From Azorhizobium sp943369575 (GTDB lineage Bacteria > Pseudomonadota > Alphaproteobacteria > Rhizobiales > Xanthobacteraceae), in NCBI GenBank assembly GCA_943369575.1, contig CALRNP020000231.1:1-8797 (forward strand): a stretch of DNA of 8,797 nucleotides, read 5' to 3'. The notes under the pieces are model-generated. The model saw only the letters and a program-made list of their open reading frames with translations. It made no database searches and was not told where the DNA came from. Positions 1-6,990 of this stretch are shown piece by piece. The position numbers and the translations under genes are program-made. Position 1 is the first letter of the stretch, and every line of letters starts with the position of its first letter.

Positions 1-97
1 AAGGACACCTCAGCAACTTCAGCCGGTCCGAACGCCGACGCTGAAGTGCGCTTTCGCGGCGTCCCAGTGCGAAACGCATGTGATCGAACGGCATTGC

Positions 98-127
98 TCC
101 GCCATCCCCACCGGCCCGGATGGCGGA
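98..127. terminator. Perfect 10-bp inverted repeat upstream of the M20 gene
   Basis: Bases 98-107 (TCCGCCATCC) are the exact reverse complement of bases 118-127 (GGATGGCGGA), leaving a 10-nt loop. As RNA this would form a stable GC-rich hairpin on either strand. No T-run follows on the plus strand, so it is not a classical intrinsic terminator. It could end transcription of a gene to the left of the window, act as a leader hairpin for the amidohydrolase gene 78 bp downstream, or be a protein-binding dyad. Bases 1-97 show no convincing gene: frame 1 is open to a stop at 160-162, but the translation is unrecognisable. Confidence 0.35.
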
Positions 128-194
128 TGAGTGGCAGATGGCAACGGCAGCGCTATTGACCCGTGCTCGGATCAGGTTCCAGTGTCCGTGCTCC

Positions 195-200
195 GGGAGA
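195..200 (+). promoter_or_regulatory. Ribosome binding site that sets the M20 start
   Basis: GGGAGA lies five bases before the ATG at 206-208 and is the only good Shine-Dalgarno match near the candidate starts. The in-frame GTG at 131 has none. The site lies within the perfect palindrome GGAGATCTCC (196-205). Confidence 0.55.
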
Positions 201-205
201 TCTCC

Positions 206-1372
206 ATGCCTGTTCTGAACCGCATTGCCGCCGCCGCTGACGAGATTGCGGCATGGCGCCGTGACCTCCACCAGTTTCCCGAGCTAATGTACGATTTGCC
301 GCGCACCGCAGCCTTCGTGGCCGAGAAGTTGCGGGGCTTCGGCTGTGACGAAGTGGTGGAAGGCATCGGGCGTAGCGGCGTGGTCGCGGTGATCCGCGGC
401 CGCAACGCGGGACGCGGTCAGGTGATCGGCCTGCGGGCGGACATGGATGCGTTGCCCATCCTTGAGCAGACCGGCTTGCCCTATGCCTCCCAGTCCACGG
501 GCCAGATGCACGCCTGCGGCCATGACGGTCACACGGCGATGTTGCTGGGGGCGGCGCGCCATCTGGCGGAAACCCGCGCCTTTGCCGGCACGGCCATCCT
601 CATCTTCCAGCCGGCGGAAGAGGGGGAGGCCGGAGCACGGGCCATGCTGGAGGATGGCCTCCTGGAGCGCTTCGCGCCGGAGGAGATCTACGGCATGCAC
701 AACATGCCCGGCATTCCCTTAGGCCAGTTTGCCATTCGTCCCGGCCCGATCATGGCTTCCACCGACCGGCTGGAGATCTTTATCGACGGTCGCGGTGCTC
801 ATGCGGCGGCGCCCCATCTGGGCGTCGATCCGGTGCTGGCGGGATCGGCGATCGTGATGGCCTTGCAGCAGGCGGTGGCTCGCAACATTGATCCGCTGGA
901 ATCCGCTGTGGTTTCCATCACCATGTTCCACGCCGGCACCGTGGAGAACGTGATCCCGCAAACTGCCGAACTGACCGGAACGGCCCGGACGCTGAAGCGC
1001 GAGGTGCGAGAGATGCTCCAGCAGCGCTTGCCGGCGATTGTGGAGAGCGTGGCCGCCGCTTATGGCGCCAAAGCGCAGTTGAAGTGGGTGGATGGATATC
1101 CGGTGACGGCCAATCATCCGGCACAGGCCGCATTCGCGGCGCAAGTGGCGGCCGATGTGGCGGGCGCCGATAAGGTGGACCTGAACGTGCCGCCCATGAT
1201 GGGGGCGGAGGATTTCTCATTCATGCTAGAGGCGCGGCCGGGCGCTTTCATCTTTATCGGCAATGGCGACAGCGCCGGCCTCCACAACCCGCTCTATGAC
1301 TTCGCCGATGCCGCCATCCCGCTCGGCTCCAGCTATTGGGTTCGGCTGGTGGAGACCGCCATGCCGCTGTGA
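206..1372 (+). CDS. M20D-family metallo-amidohydrolase (hippurate / N-acyl-amino acid hydrolase-like)
   Basis: This is a cytosolic dinuclear-metal hydrolase that cleaves an N-acyl amide bond, releasing an amino acid and a carboxylic acid. The family includes hippurate hydrolases, N-acetyl-amino acid deacetylases and IAA-amino acid hydrolases, and the substrate cannot be told from sequence. From the ATG at 206 it is 388 aa, normal for the family. Visible signatures are LRADMDALP (77-84), MHACGHDGH (101-109, with metal-ligand candidates C104 and H106), PAEEG (136-140, E138 as candidate catalytic base and E139 as ligand), GMHN (H165), GAHAAAPH in the lid domain (197-204), GTVENVIP (244-251), MGAEDFSFM (332-340) and GLHNPLYDF (358-366, with ligand candidate H360). 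No signal peptide is visible. The ATG at 206 is preferred over the upstream GTG at 131 because it has a ribosome binding site and because MPVLNRIA is a typical family N-terminus. It is apparently transcribed alone, convergent with the next pair. Confidence 0.92.
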   Translation: MPVLNRIAAAADEIAAWRRDLHQFPELMYDLPRTAAFVAEKLRGFGCDEVVEGIGRSGVVAVIRGRNAGRGQVIGLRADMDALPILEQTGLPYASQSTGQMHACGHDGHTAMLLGAARHLAETRAFAGTAILIFQPAEEGEAGARAMLEDGLLERFAPEEIYGMHNMPGIPLGQFAIRPGPIMASTDRLEIFIDGRGAHAAAPHLGVDPVLAGSAIVMALQQAVARNIDPLESAVVSITMFHAGTVENVIPQTAELTGTARTLKREVREMLQQRLPAIVESVAAAYGAKAQLKWVDGYPVTANHPAQAAFAAQVAADVAGADKVDLNVPPMMGAEDFSFMLEARPGAFIFIGNGDSAGLHNPLYDFADAAIPLGSSYWVRLVETAMPL

Positions 1373-1382
1373 GGCGGCAACT

Positions 1383-1404
1383 GCACGGGCGCGTCAGCCC
1401 GTGC
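1383..1404. terminator. Hairpin between convergent genes
   Basis: GCACGGGC (1383-1390) and GCCCGTGC (1397-1404) form a perfect 8-bp stem with a 6-nt loop. It lies in the 41-bp gap between the stop of the M20 gene and the stop of the convergent sulfur-carrier gene. On the plus strand it is followed by GTTTCA, a short T-rich stretch, so it best fits a weak terminator for the M20 transcript. The minus-strand side has no T-run, but the stem could still stall polymerase in that direction. Confidence 0.5.
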
Positions 1405-1413
1405 GTTTCAGTC

Positions 1414-1722
1414 TCAGCTCTTGGCCTTGCGCAGCCGGAAGGTGATCACGCCATCGTCCAGCGTGCGGCCTTCAAAGCAGCTGCCGGTTTCGGCCGCAAG
1501 ATGCGGAATATCGATGACCGACATGGGGTCGGTGCAATCCACCACCAGCCGGGTGCCGGGCTCGGCTGCCGCCAGCGCCTTGCGGGTGCGCAGCGCCGGC
1601 AGGGGGCATTTCAGCCCCTTGAGGTCGAGATGAACCTCGCCGGTGGCCGCATCGGTGGTGGCGTGGCGTCCGAAGCCTTTAGGGACGGTGCCGGAAGTTG
1701 CCTTCATGCTGAGTGCCCTCAT
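1414..1722 (-). CDS. TusA/SirA-family sulfur carrier protein
   Basis: This is a small sulfur-relay protein. In the family, a persulfide is carried on a conserved Cys and passed to tRNA thiolation, molybdenum-cofactor or sulfur-oxidation enzymes. It is 102 aa. Residues 31-50 contain the hallmark LDLKGLKCPLPALRTRK, with Cys39 in a CPxP motif as the sulfur-accepting residue. The segment DCTDPMSVIDIPHLAAETG (62-80) matches the family beta-alpha pattern. The start at 1722 gives an ATGA overlap with the gltX stop, implying translational coupling. An internal ATG at 1707 (Met6) follows GAGGG by about eight bases and may be the real start, which would give 97 aa. The N-terminus before residue 30 is longer than in E. 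coli TusA and looks unstructured. Adjacency to gltX, whose tRNA substrate carries a 2-thiolated wobble base in many bacteria, suggests tRNA thiolation. Moco sulfur supply is an alternative. I give no gene symbol because family members differ in function. Confidence 0.88.
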   Translation of the reverse strand: MRALSMKATSGTVPKGFGRHATTDAATGEVHLDLKGLKCPLPALRTRKALAAAEPGTRLVVDCTDPMSVIDIPHLAAETGSCFEGRTLDDGVITFRLRKAKS

Positions 1723-3137
1723 GTTGCCGCCTGGTCTTGAAGCCGGGCGAGGCTGTCCTCACGACCCAGCACCACGAACACATCGAAGACCGGCGGAGAC
1801 GTCGTCCGGCCGGTGAGCGCCGCCCGCAACGGCTGGGCCACGGCGCCGAGCTTCACGCCCGCCGTGTCAGCATAACTCCGCACTACCGCTTCCGTTGCGG
1901 TCGCGGTCCATTCCGCCGCCGCCAAAGCGGGGAGCAGGGCGGCGATATGGGCCTTGGCCTCCGGCGTCAGGATTGCGGCTGCCTTTTCCTCCAGCGGCAA
2001 CGGCCGCTCGGCGAAGATGAACTCGGCATTGTCCAACAGTTCAGTCAGCGTCTTCGCGCGCTCCTTCAGCCCGGGCAGAGCCGCCATCAATTGCTGGCGC
2101 CGCTCCGGCGTCAGGCGCGCGAGGCGCTTTTCGGCGTCGGGCAGATGGGGAATGAGGTCCATCAGCGCATCGAACAGGGCCTGGTCGGTGCTGGCGCGCA
2201 GATACTGGCCGTTGAGGTTCTCCAGCTTGGCGAAATCGAACCGGGCGGCGGACCGGCCCACGCGGTCGAGATCGAAGAAGGAGATCATCTCCTCGGTGGA
2301 GAAGGTCTCCTGGTCGCCATGGCTCCAGCCCAGGCGCACCAGATAGTTGCGCAGCGCGGCGGGCAGATAGCCCATGTCGCGATAGGCATCCACGCCCAGG
2401 GCGCCATGGCGCTTGGAAAGCTTGGCGCCGTCCGGGCCATGGATCAGCGGGATATGCGCCATGCGCGGCACGTCCCAGCCTAGGGCATTGTAGATCTGGG
2501 TCTGGCGGGCGGCGTTGGTGAGATGGTCGTCGCCGCGGATGATGTTGGTGACGCCCATGTCGTGATCGTCCACCACCACCGCCAGCATATAGGTGGGGTT
2601 GCCGTCGGAGCGCAGCAGGACGAGGTCGTCCAGATCCTTGTTGGGGAAGGTCACGGTGCCCTGCACCTGGTCCTCGATCACGGTCACGCCTTCCTGAGGT
2701 GCGCGCAGGCGCATCACCGGCGCCCGGTCGGTCGGCCGCTCGGAGGGATCGCGGTCGCGCCAGCGGCCGTCATAGCGCGGCGGGCGGCCTTCGCGGCGCG
2801 CGGTCTCGCGCATCTCGTCCAGCTCGGCGGGCGTCGCATAGCAGGGATACGCATTGCCGCGGGCCACCATCTCGGCGACGGCGGCACGGTGCCGCTCGGC
2901 GCGGGCGAATTGGTAGATGACTTCGCCATCCCAATCGATGCCCAGCCAGGTCAGCCCTTCCAGGATGGCGTCGATCGCCTCCTTGGTGGAGCGTTGACGG
3001 TCGGTATCCTCGATCCGCAGCAGCATCCGGCCCCCCTTGGCCTTGGCATAGAGCCAATTGAACAAAGCGGTACGGGCGCCGCCAATATGCAAAAAGCCCG
3101 TGGGGGAAGGAGCAAAGCGGGTGACGATCTGCGACAT
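1719..3137 (-). CDS. gltX: Glutamyl-tRNA synthetase
   Basis: A class I aminoacyl-tRNA synthetase that joins glutamate to tRNA-Glu using ATP in the cytosol. It is 472 aa from the ATG at 3137, the usual bacterial length. The Rossmann-fold catalytic domain begins with FAPSPTGFLHIGGARTAL (8-25), which holds the HIGH-type signature HIGG (17-20). KLSKR (239-243) is the KMSKS-type loop, and RGDDHLTNAARQ (201-212) is typical of the family. The C-terminal half (about 295-472) is the helical anticodon-binding region. The E. coli-type zinc-binding cysteines are absent; Cys99 is the only cysteine I find. The frame stays open to 3281, but those 48 extra codons precede the conserved N-terminus and do not resemble GluRS. 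No clear Shine-Dalgarno sequence precedes 3137. Many alphaproteobacteria use a GluRS and GatCAB to make Gln-tRNA, and some have two GluRS copies. I cannot tell whether this copy is discriminating. The stop overlaps the next gene's start. Confidence 0.96.
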   Translation of the reverse strand: MSQIVTRFAPSPTGFLHIGGARTALFNWLYAKAKGGRMLLRIEDTDRQRSTKEAIDAILEGLTWLGIDWDGEVIYQFARAERHRAAVAEMVARGNAYPCYATPAELDEMRETARREGRPPRYDGRWRDRDPSERPTDRAPVMRLRAPQEGVTVIEDQVQGTVTFPNKDLDDLVLLRSDGNPTYMLAVVVDDHDMGVTNIIRGDDHLTNAARQTQIYNALGWDVPRMAHIPLIHGPDGAKLSKRHGALGVDAYRDMGYLPAALRNYLVRLGWSHGDQETFSTEEMISFFDLDRVGRSAARFDFAKLENLNGQYLRASTDQALFDALMDLIPHLPDAEKRLARLTPERRQQLMAALPGLKERAKTLTELLDNAEFIFAERPLPLEEKAAAILTPEAKAHIAALLPALAAAEWTATATEAVVRSYADTAGVKLGAVAQPLRAALTGRTTSPPVFDVFVVLGREDSLARLQDQAAT

Positions 3138-3286
3138 CGATGGGGCCGGGGGTTCGACGGTGAGGGGGCGCGGCGGGTGCGTGCATGACGCAGGCCGACC
3201 GGCGGCGCGAGGGCAAAAGCGCACGTTGGCGTGGCGCAGCAGCGGGGCCCGTGTAGCATAGCCGGCGGGGCGAAGGAACACGGCCG
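3138..3286. promoter_or_regulatory. Divergent intergenic region between gltX and comEC
   Basis: These 149 bp must carry the 5' signals of both divergent genes unless promoters lie inside the coding regions. The sequence is very GC-rich. The only -10-like element is TAGCATA (3254-3260), which reads TATGCTA on the other strand. I found no well-spaced -35 partner for it on either strand (TTGGCG at 3226-3231 is 22 bp away). No operator could be identified. Confidence 0.3.
3272..3277 (+). promoter_or_regulatory. Ribosome binding site for comEC
   Basis: GAAGGA lies nine bases before the ATG at 3287. It supports that start over later in-frame codons. Confidence 0.55.
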
Positions 3287-6178
3287 ATGGGGACCGGTCG
3301 GGACGCAGGTGATGCGCGCACGCACCGACCGGGCCGAGCGGCCGCCGGTGTGCTGGGCGGAGCCGTACCCTGGGGTGGTGCCGTGGCCCGCCCCGGTTTC
3401 CTGCCGGGCGCGCTGTGGCCAGGCTGGCTGCTGGGACGCCTGCGGCATCGCCTGCTGGCAGATGCCCGAGCAGAAGCAGCCTCCGGGCGGCTGATCCTAT
3501 GGCTGCCGGTTCTGTTCGGCGCCGGCATCCTGCTCTATTTCGGTGCGGCGCAGGAGCCCTCGCTGGCGGCCGCCTGCGGTCTCACCGTCGCCCTCGCGGT
3601 CGGTACGGTTCTGGCCCGCGCCCAGCCGGTCACGTTCGCTGTCCTGCTGGCATTGCTGGCGCTGGCTGGCGGCTTTGCCGTGGCGTGCGTGCATACGGCG
3701 TGGGTCGATCATCCGATCCTGCTGCCGCCGGCGGGGGCTGTGCGTCTGGTGGGGCATGTGGAGCAAGTGGAGCGCCGCCCCAAGGCCGACCGTATTCTGC
3801 TGCGCGTTAGCGCTGCCGAGGCCCGCGGGCTGGCCTATACGCCCTCTTTGGTCCGTCTCTCGCTTGGGCGCGGCTACGCCCCGGCTGCGGGGATGCAGAT
3901 CTCAGTCCTCACGCGGCTGCTGCCCCCCATGGAGCCGGCCATGCCGGGCGGTTACGATTTCGGCCGTGGACCCTGGTTCCAGGGCATCGAGGCGGTGGGC
4001 TTCGGGCTCGGACGCCCCAAGATCGTGACGACCCCCGCCGCACCTCCGCTGAGCGTGCGCATCGGTACAGCTATCGAACAGGTACGCCTCGGGATCGGCG
4101 GGCGCATTCGGCAATCGCTGTCGGGCAGCCAGGCGGACATCGCCATTGCCCTGGTGGTCGGCGACCGCGCGTCCATTTCCCCCGCCATCGAGGAGAGCAT
4201 GCGGGTGTCGGGGCTGACCCATGTGCTGTCGATTTCCGGGCTGCACATGGCAATGGTCGCCGGCACGCTGTTCGCTCTGGTGCGGGGCCTGTTGGCCGCA
4301 GTGCCATCATTGGCGCTGGGGTTTCCGATCAAGACCACGGCGGCCCTGGTGGCGCTGACCGGATGCGCCGGCTACCTCATCCTGTCCGGCAACGATTGGC
4401 CGGCCCAGCGCTCCTTCTACATGCTGGCCATCGTGCTGCTGGGGGTGATGGTCGGCCGGGCTGCGCTGAACTTGCGCACCGTGGCGGTGGCGGCGACGGT
4501 GGTTCTGGTGCTGGGGCCGCAGGCCATTCTGGAGGCCGGTACGCAGATGTCGTTTGCCGCCACCTTGGCGTTGGTGGCGGTATTTCAAGGGCTTCGGGGT
4601 CTGTGGAGCCACGCGCCCAAGGGATCGGTGGCCGGGCAGATGCTGATGCGGGGTGCGCTGTTCGTGGCGGCGCTCTCCCTGACCTCGCTGGTGGCCGGCG
4701 CAGCCACGGCGCCCTACGCGGCGCTGCATTTCCAGCGCCTGGGCACCTACGGGCTCCTCTCCAACCTTGCCGCCATGCCGGCGGTGGAATTCCTGGTCAT
4801 GCCCTTCGGCCTCGCGGGGGTGCTGTTGATGCCGTTCGGATGGGACTTCCTGGCCTGGCCAGTGATGGGCTGGGGCATCGAGATCATGGTGCGGGTGTCC
4901 GACTTTGTCGCGGCGCTCCCCGGTGCCGATGCCCGCACCGACATGGTGGGCCCAGCGGCGGCAGGGGCGGCGACCCTGATGCTGCTTTGCCTGTGTCTGC
5001 TGCGCGGCATGCTGACCCTGGTGGCCGTGGTGCCTGCGCTCGCCTTCGTCCTTCTGCTCGGCGCGCCGCAGCGGCCCGATGTGCTGATCGCTCCCAACGC
5101 GCAGACGGTGGCGATTCGCGGCACGGATGGCCGCCTTTCAGTGATCGGGGCCAAAAGCAGCCGTCTGGTTGTGGAGCAGTGGCTCTCCCGCGAAGGCGAC
5201 ATCCGCAAGGCCGACGCGAAGGATCTCTCCGGAGGCTTTCGATGCGATGCCAGCGGTTGCACCGCACGCCTGCCTGATGGAGCGCTTTTGGCGGTGTCTC
5301 ACGGGCCGGAAAGCCTGGAAGCCGACTGTCTAGCGGCAGCGATTGTCGTCACCCCGTTCACGCCGCCGCTCGGATGCCGGGCAAGGGCGTTCGTGCCGCG
5401 GGACATGGCCCGCACCGGCACATTGGTTCTGTACCGCAAGCCGGCGGCCGGGGAGGGACAGAGGAACGATTTTGTCTCTGTACCGAACGACGGGCACGGC
5501 AGCGGGTCTGGCGCATCGCCCAGGGGGCAGGGAGGTGGCCTTGCGCCAGCCCAACCATCGCCTCTCCCTTCAGCGAAGCGACCCGCACTCGCGGTAGGGC
5601 AACGCTCACCGTCGCCTGGTGCTGAACCTGCTCCGAGCCTTCAAGGCCCAGCCACGTCGGGTGCGGCATATGAAGAGGATACAGGTGCGGAACAGGACGG
5701 CATCATTGGAGATCCCGCGATCATACCCCGGATGCGTCCGCGTCGGATGGCTGCGGATCAACGCGCTTCGCTCCGGCGACAAGCCGCCAAGGATCGGGCT
5801 GAGGCGAGCGGGGTGGGAGCCATTCCGGTCGCGCCGGAGCGCAGCCCCGCATCGTCACCGTCCAACAAGCTTAGAACCGCCGATTTGCTATCCCGGGCAA
5901 AGCCGGCGCTATCGCAGGAGGCGGCGCCACAAATGGTGGTCCCACCCCAGACTGGGCCTTTGGTGACCCGCCCCCAGCCACCGCCAGTCACACCGGCCAC
6001 GCGCCTGCCACCGCCATCGGCGCAGGAGACATTCGCGAGCCACTGGCGCGTGGTGCCGACCCGTCTCGCCGGCGTTCAGCGCCCCTGGATGCCCGTCCTG
6101 CCCGCGCTTCCGGAGCCATCCGAAGCTGCAGACGTCTCGACCGAACGGGCGGCAGAGGATGCCGCCGCCGAGCCATAA
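3287..6178 (+). CDS. comEC: ComEC/Rec2-family competence DNA channel
   Basis: A polytopic inner-membrane protein that moves single-stranded transforming DNA into the cytosol during natural transformation. It is 963 aa, long for the family (commonly about 700-800 in non-MBL forms, from memory). A basic N-terminus (1-68) is followed by a hydrophobic block at about 69-140 with several membrane segments. A soluble DUF4131/OB-like domain follows (about 150-250), including MPGGYDFGRGPWFQGI (219-234). The competence domain comes next (about 285-590), with VVGDRASI (290-297) and the conserved THVLSISGLHMAMV (311-324), then many membrane helices. The C-terminal soluble part (about 595-715) contains FRCDASGC (651-658) and no HxHxDH metal motif, so the metallo-beta-lactamase-like domain is absent or degenerate. 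A low-complexity insert (about 717-912) precedes a conserved-looking tail with RPWMP (932-936). The gene is divergent from gltX and convergent with lexA. Its presence does not prove that the strain is competent; ComEC genes are widespread in this order. Confidence 0.93.
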   Translation: MGTGRDAGDARTHRPGRAAAGVLGGAVPWGGAVARPGFLPGALWPGWLLGRLRHRLLADARAEAASGRLILWLPVLFGAGILLYFGAAQEPSLAAACGLTVALAVGTVLARAQPVTFAVLLALLALAGGFAVACVHTAWVDHPILLPPAGAVRLVGHVEQVERRPKADRILLRVSAAEARGLAYTPSLVRLSLGRGYAPAAGMQISVLTRLLPPMEPAMPGGYDFGRGPWFQGIEAVGFGLGRPKIVTTPAAPPLSVRIGTAIEQVRLGIGGRIRQSLSGSQADIAIALVVGDRASISPAIEESMRVSGLTHVLSISGLHMAMVAGTLFALVRGLLAAVPSLALGFPIKTTAALVALTGCAGYLILSGNDWPAQRSFYMLAIVLLGVMVGRAALNLRTVAVAATVVLVLGPQAILEAGTQMSFAATLALVAVFQGLRGLWSHAPKGSVAGQMLMRGALFVAALSLTSLVAGAATAPYAALHFQRLGTYGLLSNLAAMPAVEFLVMPFGLAGVLLMPFGWDFLAWPVMGWGIEIMVRVSDFVAALPGADARTDMVGPAAAGAATLMLLCLCLLRGMLTLVAVVPALAFVLLLGAPQRPDVLIAPNAQTVAIRGTDGRLSVIGAKSSRLVVEQWLSREGDIRKADAKDLSGGFRCDASGCTARLPDGALLAVSHGPESLEADCLAAAIVVTPFTPPLGCRARAFVPRDMARTGTLVLYRKPAAGEGQRNDFVSVPNDGHGSGSGASPRGQGGGLAPAQPSPLPSAKRPALAVGQRSPSPGAEPAPSLQGPATSGAAYEEDTGAEQDGIIGDPAIIPRMRPRRMAADQRASLRRQAAKDRAEASGVGAIPVAPERSPASSPSNKLRTADLLSRAKPALSQEAAPQMVVPPQTGPLVTRPQPPPVTPATRLPPPSAQETFASHWRVVPTRLAGVQRPWMPVLPALPEPSEAADVSTERAAEDAAAEP
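5435..6022 (+). other. Low-complexity insert within ComEC
   Basis: Residues 717-912 of ComEC form a probably disordered stretch rich in Pro, Ala, Ser, Gly, Arg and Gln. It has a short acidic patch (796-804) and a basic, possibly helical segment (815-840). It lies between two conserved-looking pieces, GTLVLYRKP (711-719) and the RPWMP tail. By hand count, codons 743-832 (5513-5782) have G or C at 46 of 90 third positions, against 77 of 90 for codons 400-489 of the same gene. First and second positions in that stretch are about 79% and 68% GC, the reverse of the usual order for a GC-rich gene. Codons 833-920 recover to about 74% at the third position. I recognise no domain in any frame here. 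Confidence 0.6.
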
Positions 6179-6225
6179 TCCTCAGCGCCGCATGGGGCGC
6201 GGGAGCGGCAAGCCGGTGGGCGTGC

Positions 6226-6936
6226 TCAATAGCGGCGCATCAGGCCGACCAGACGGCCCTGGATGCGCACACGGTCTGGACCAAAGATCCGGGTTTCGTA
6301 AGCGGGATTGGCCGCTTCCAGGGCGATGGAGGCACCCTTGCGGCGCAGGCGCTTCAAGGTGGCTTCTTCGTCATCCACCAGCGCGACGATGATGTCGCCG
6401 GTCTCCGCGGTTTCGCATTTGCGGATGAGCACGGTGTCGCCGTCGAGAATACCGGCCTCGATCATGCTGTCGCCCCGTACTTCCAAGGCGAAGTGCTCGC
6501 CGGAGCCGAGCATGTCGGGGGGCAGGTTGAGGGTGTGGCTGCGAGTCTGGATGGCCGAGATGGGCGAGCCCGCCGCAATCCGCCCCATAACCGGCACGGC
6601 AACGGTGGGCGCAATCTCCTCATCGTCCGCCATGGGCCGCACCCGCCCCAGGCTTCCTTCGATCACGCTGGGCGAAAACCCACGCGTGCCGCTGCGCGCC
6701 GCTGCCAGCCCCGGCGCCGCGCTGTCCGGCAGCCGCACCACTTCCAAAGCCCGCGCCCGATTGGGCAGGCGGCGGATGAAGCCGCGCTCCTCCAAGGCGG
6801 TGATGAGCCGGTGGATGCCGGACTTCGACCGCAGGTCGAGGGCCTCCTTCATCTCGTCGAAAGACGGGGGAACCCCCGTCTCCTTCAGACGCTCGTGAAT
6901 GAAGCGCAGAAGATCATATTGCTTGCGCGTGAGCAT
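6226..6936 (-). CDS. lexA: LexA SOS repressor / autoprotease
   Basis: The transcriptional repressor of the SOS DNA-damage response. It binds operators as a dimer and cleaves itself when stimulated by RecA on single-stranded DNA. It is 236 aa, typical of alphaproteobacterial LexA, which has a longer linker than the E. coli protein. The winged helix-turn-helix is at 1-67, beginning MLTRKQYDLLRFI and including LRSKSGIHRLITALEERGFI (35-54). A linker runs from about 68 to 110. The cleavage site is Ala122-Gly123 in GRIAAGSP (118-125). The catalytic dyad is Ser157 in RGDSM (154-158) and Lys195 in EATLKRL (191-197). The ATG at 6936 is chosen because it gives the standard LexA N-terminus; the open frame to 7089 adds 51 unrelated codons that overlap moeA. 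A weak GGGA lies six bases before the start. Candidate LexA boxes upstream imply autoregulation. Confidence 0.97.
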   Translation of the reverse strand: MLTRKQYDLLRFIHERLKETGVPPSFDEMKEALDLRSKSGIHRLITALEERGFIRRLPNRARALEVVRLPDSAAPGLAAARSGTRGFSPSVIEGSLGRVRPMADDEEIAPTVAVPVMGRIAAGSPISAIQTRSHTLNLPPDMLGSGEHFALEVRGDSMIEAGILDGDTVLIRKCETAETGDIIVALVDDEEATLKRLRRKGASIALEAANPAYETRIFGPDRVRIQGRLVGLMRRY

Positions 6937-6990
6937 GCGTGGTCCCGCCCCGTGCCGTTCCGGATCCCGGAAATGCCCCGCCGAATGCGG

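Noticed and set aside
1..79. Partial minus-strand gene running off the left edge (ATG at 79)
   Set aside because: Only 26 codons are visible, the product is Arg/Leu-rich, and there is no ribosome binding site or recognisable motif.
131..205. Upstream GTG start extending the M20 protein by 25 residues
   Set aside because: No ribosome binding site precedes it, and the added residues do not resemble family N-termini. The ATG at 206 has a good site and a typical start.
1713..3188. Plus-strand open frames opposite gltX
   Set aside because: They mirror the conserved gltX coding sequence and show no family motifs or start signals.
3138..3281. N-terminal extension of gltX by 48 codons
   Set aside because: GluRS proteins begin just before FAPSPTG, and the extension is Pro/Arg-rich and unlike the family. 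It would also fill the divergent promoter region.
5619..5966. Separate 115-codon gene overlapping the ComEC insert in the +1-shifted frame
   Set aside because: Its codon-position GC is more normal than the comEC frame, which is why it was considered. The product is extremely Arg-rich, has no recognisable domain or clear ribosome binding site, and the comEC frame continues to a conserved-looking tail. The frame question is kept as a finding instead.
6185..6200. Hairpin between the convergent comEC and lexA stops as a terminator
   Set aside because: The stem is only five base pairs (GCGCC/GGCGC) with no T-run on either strand, so it is not distinguishable from chance in GC-rich DNA.
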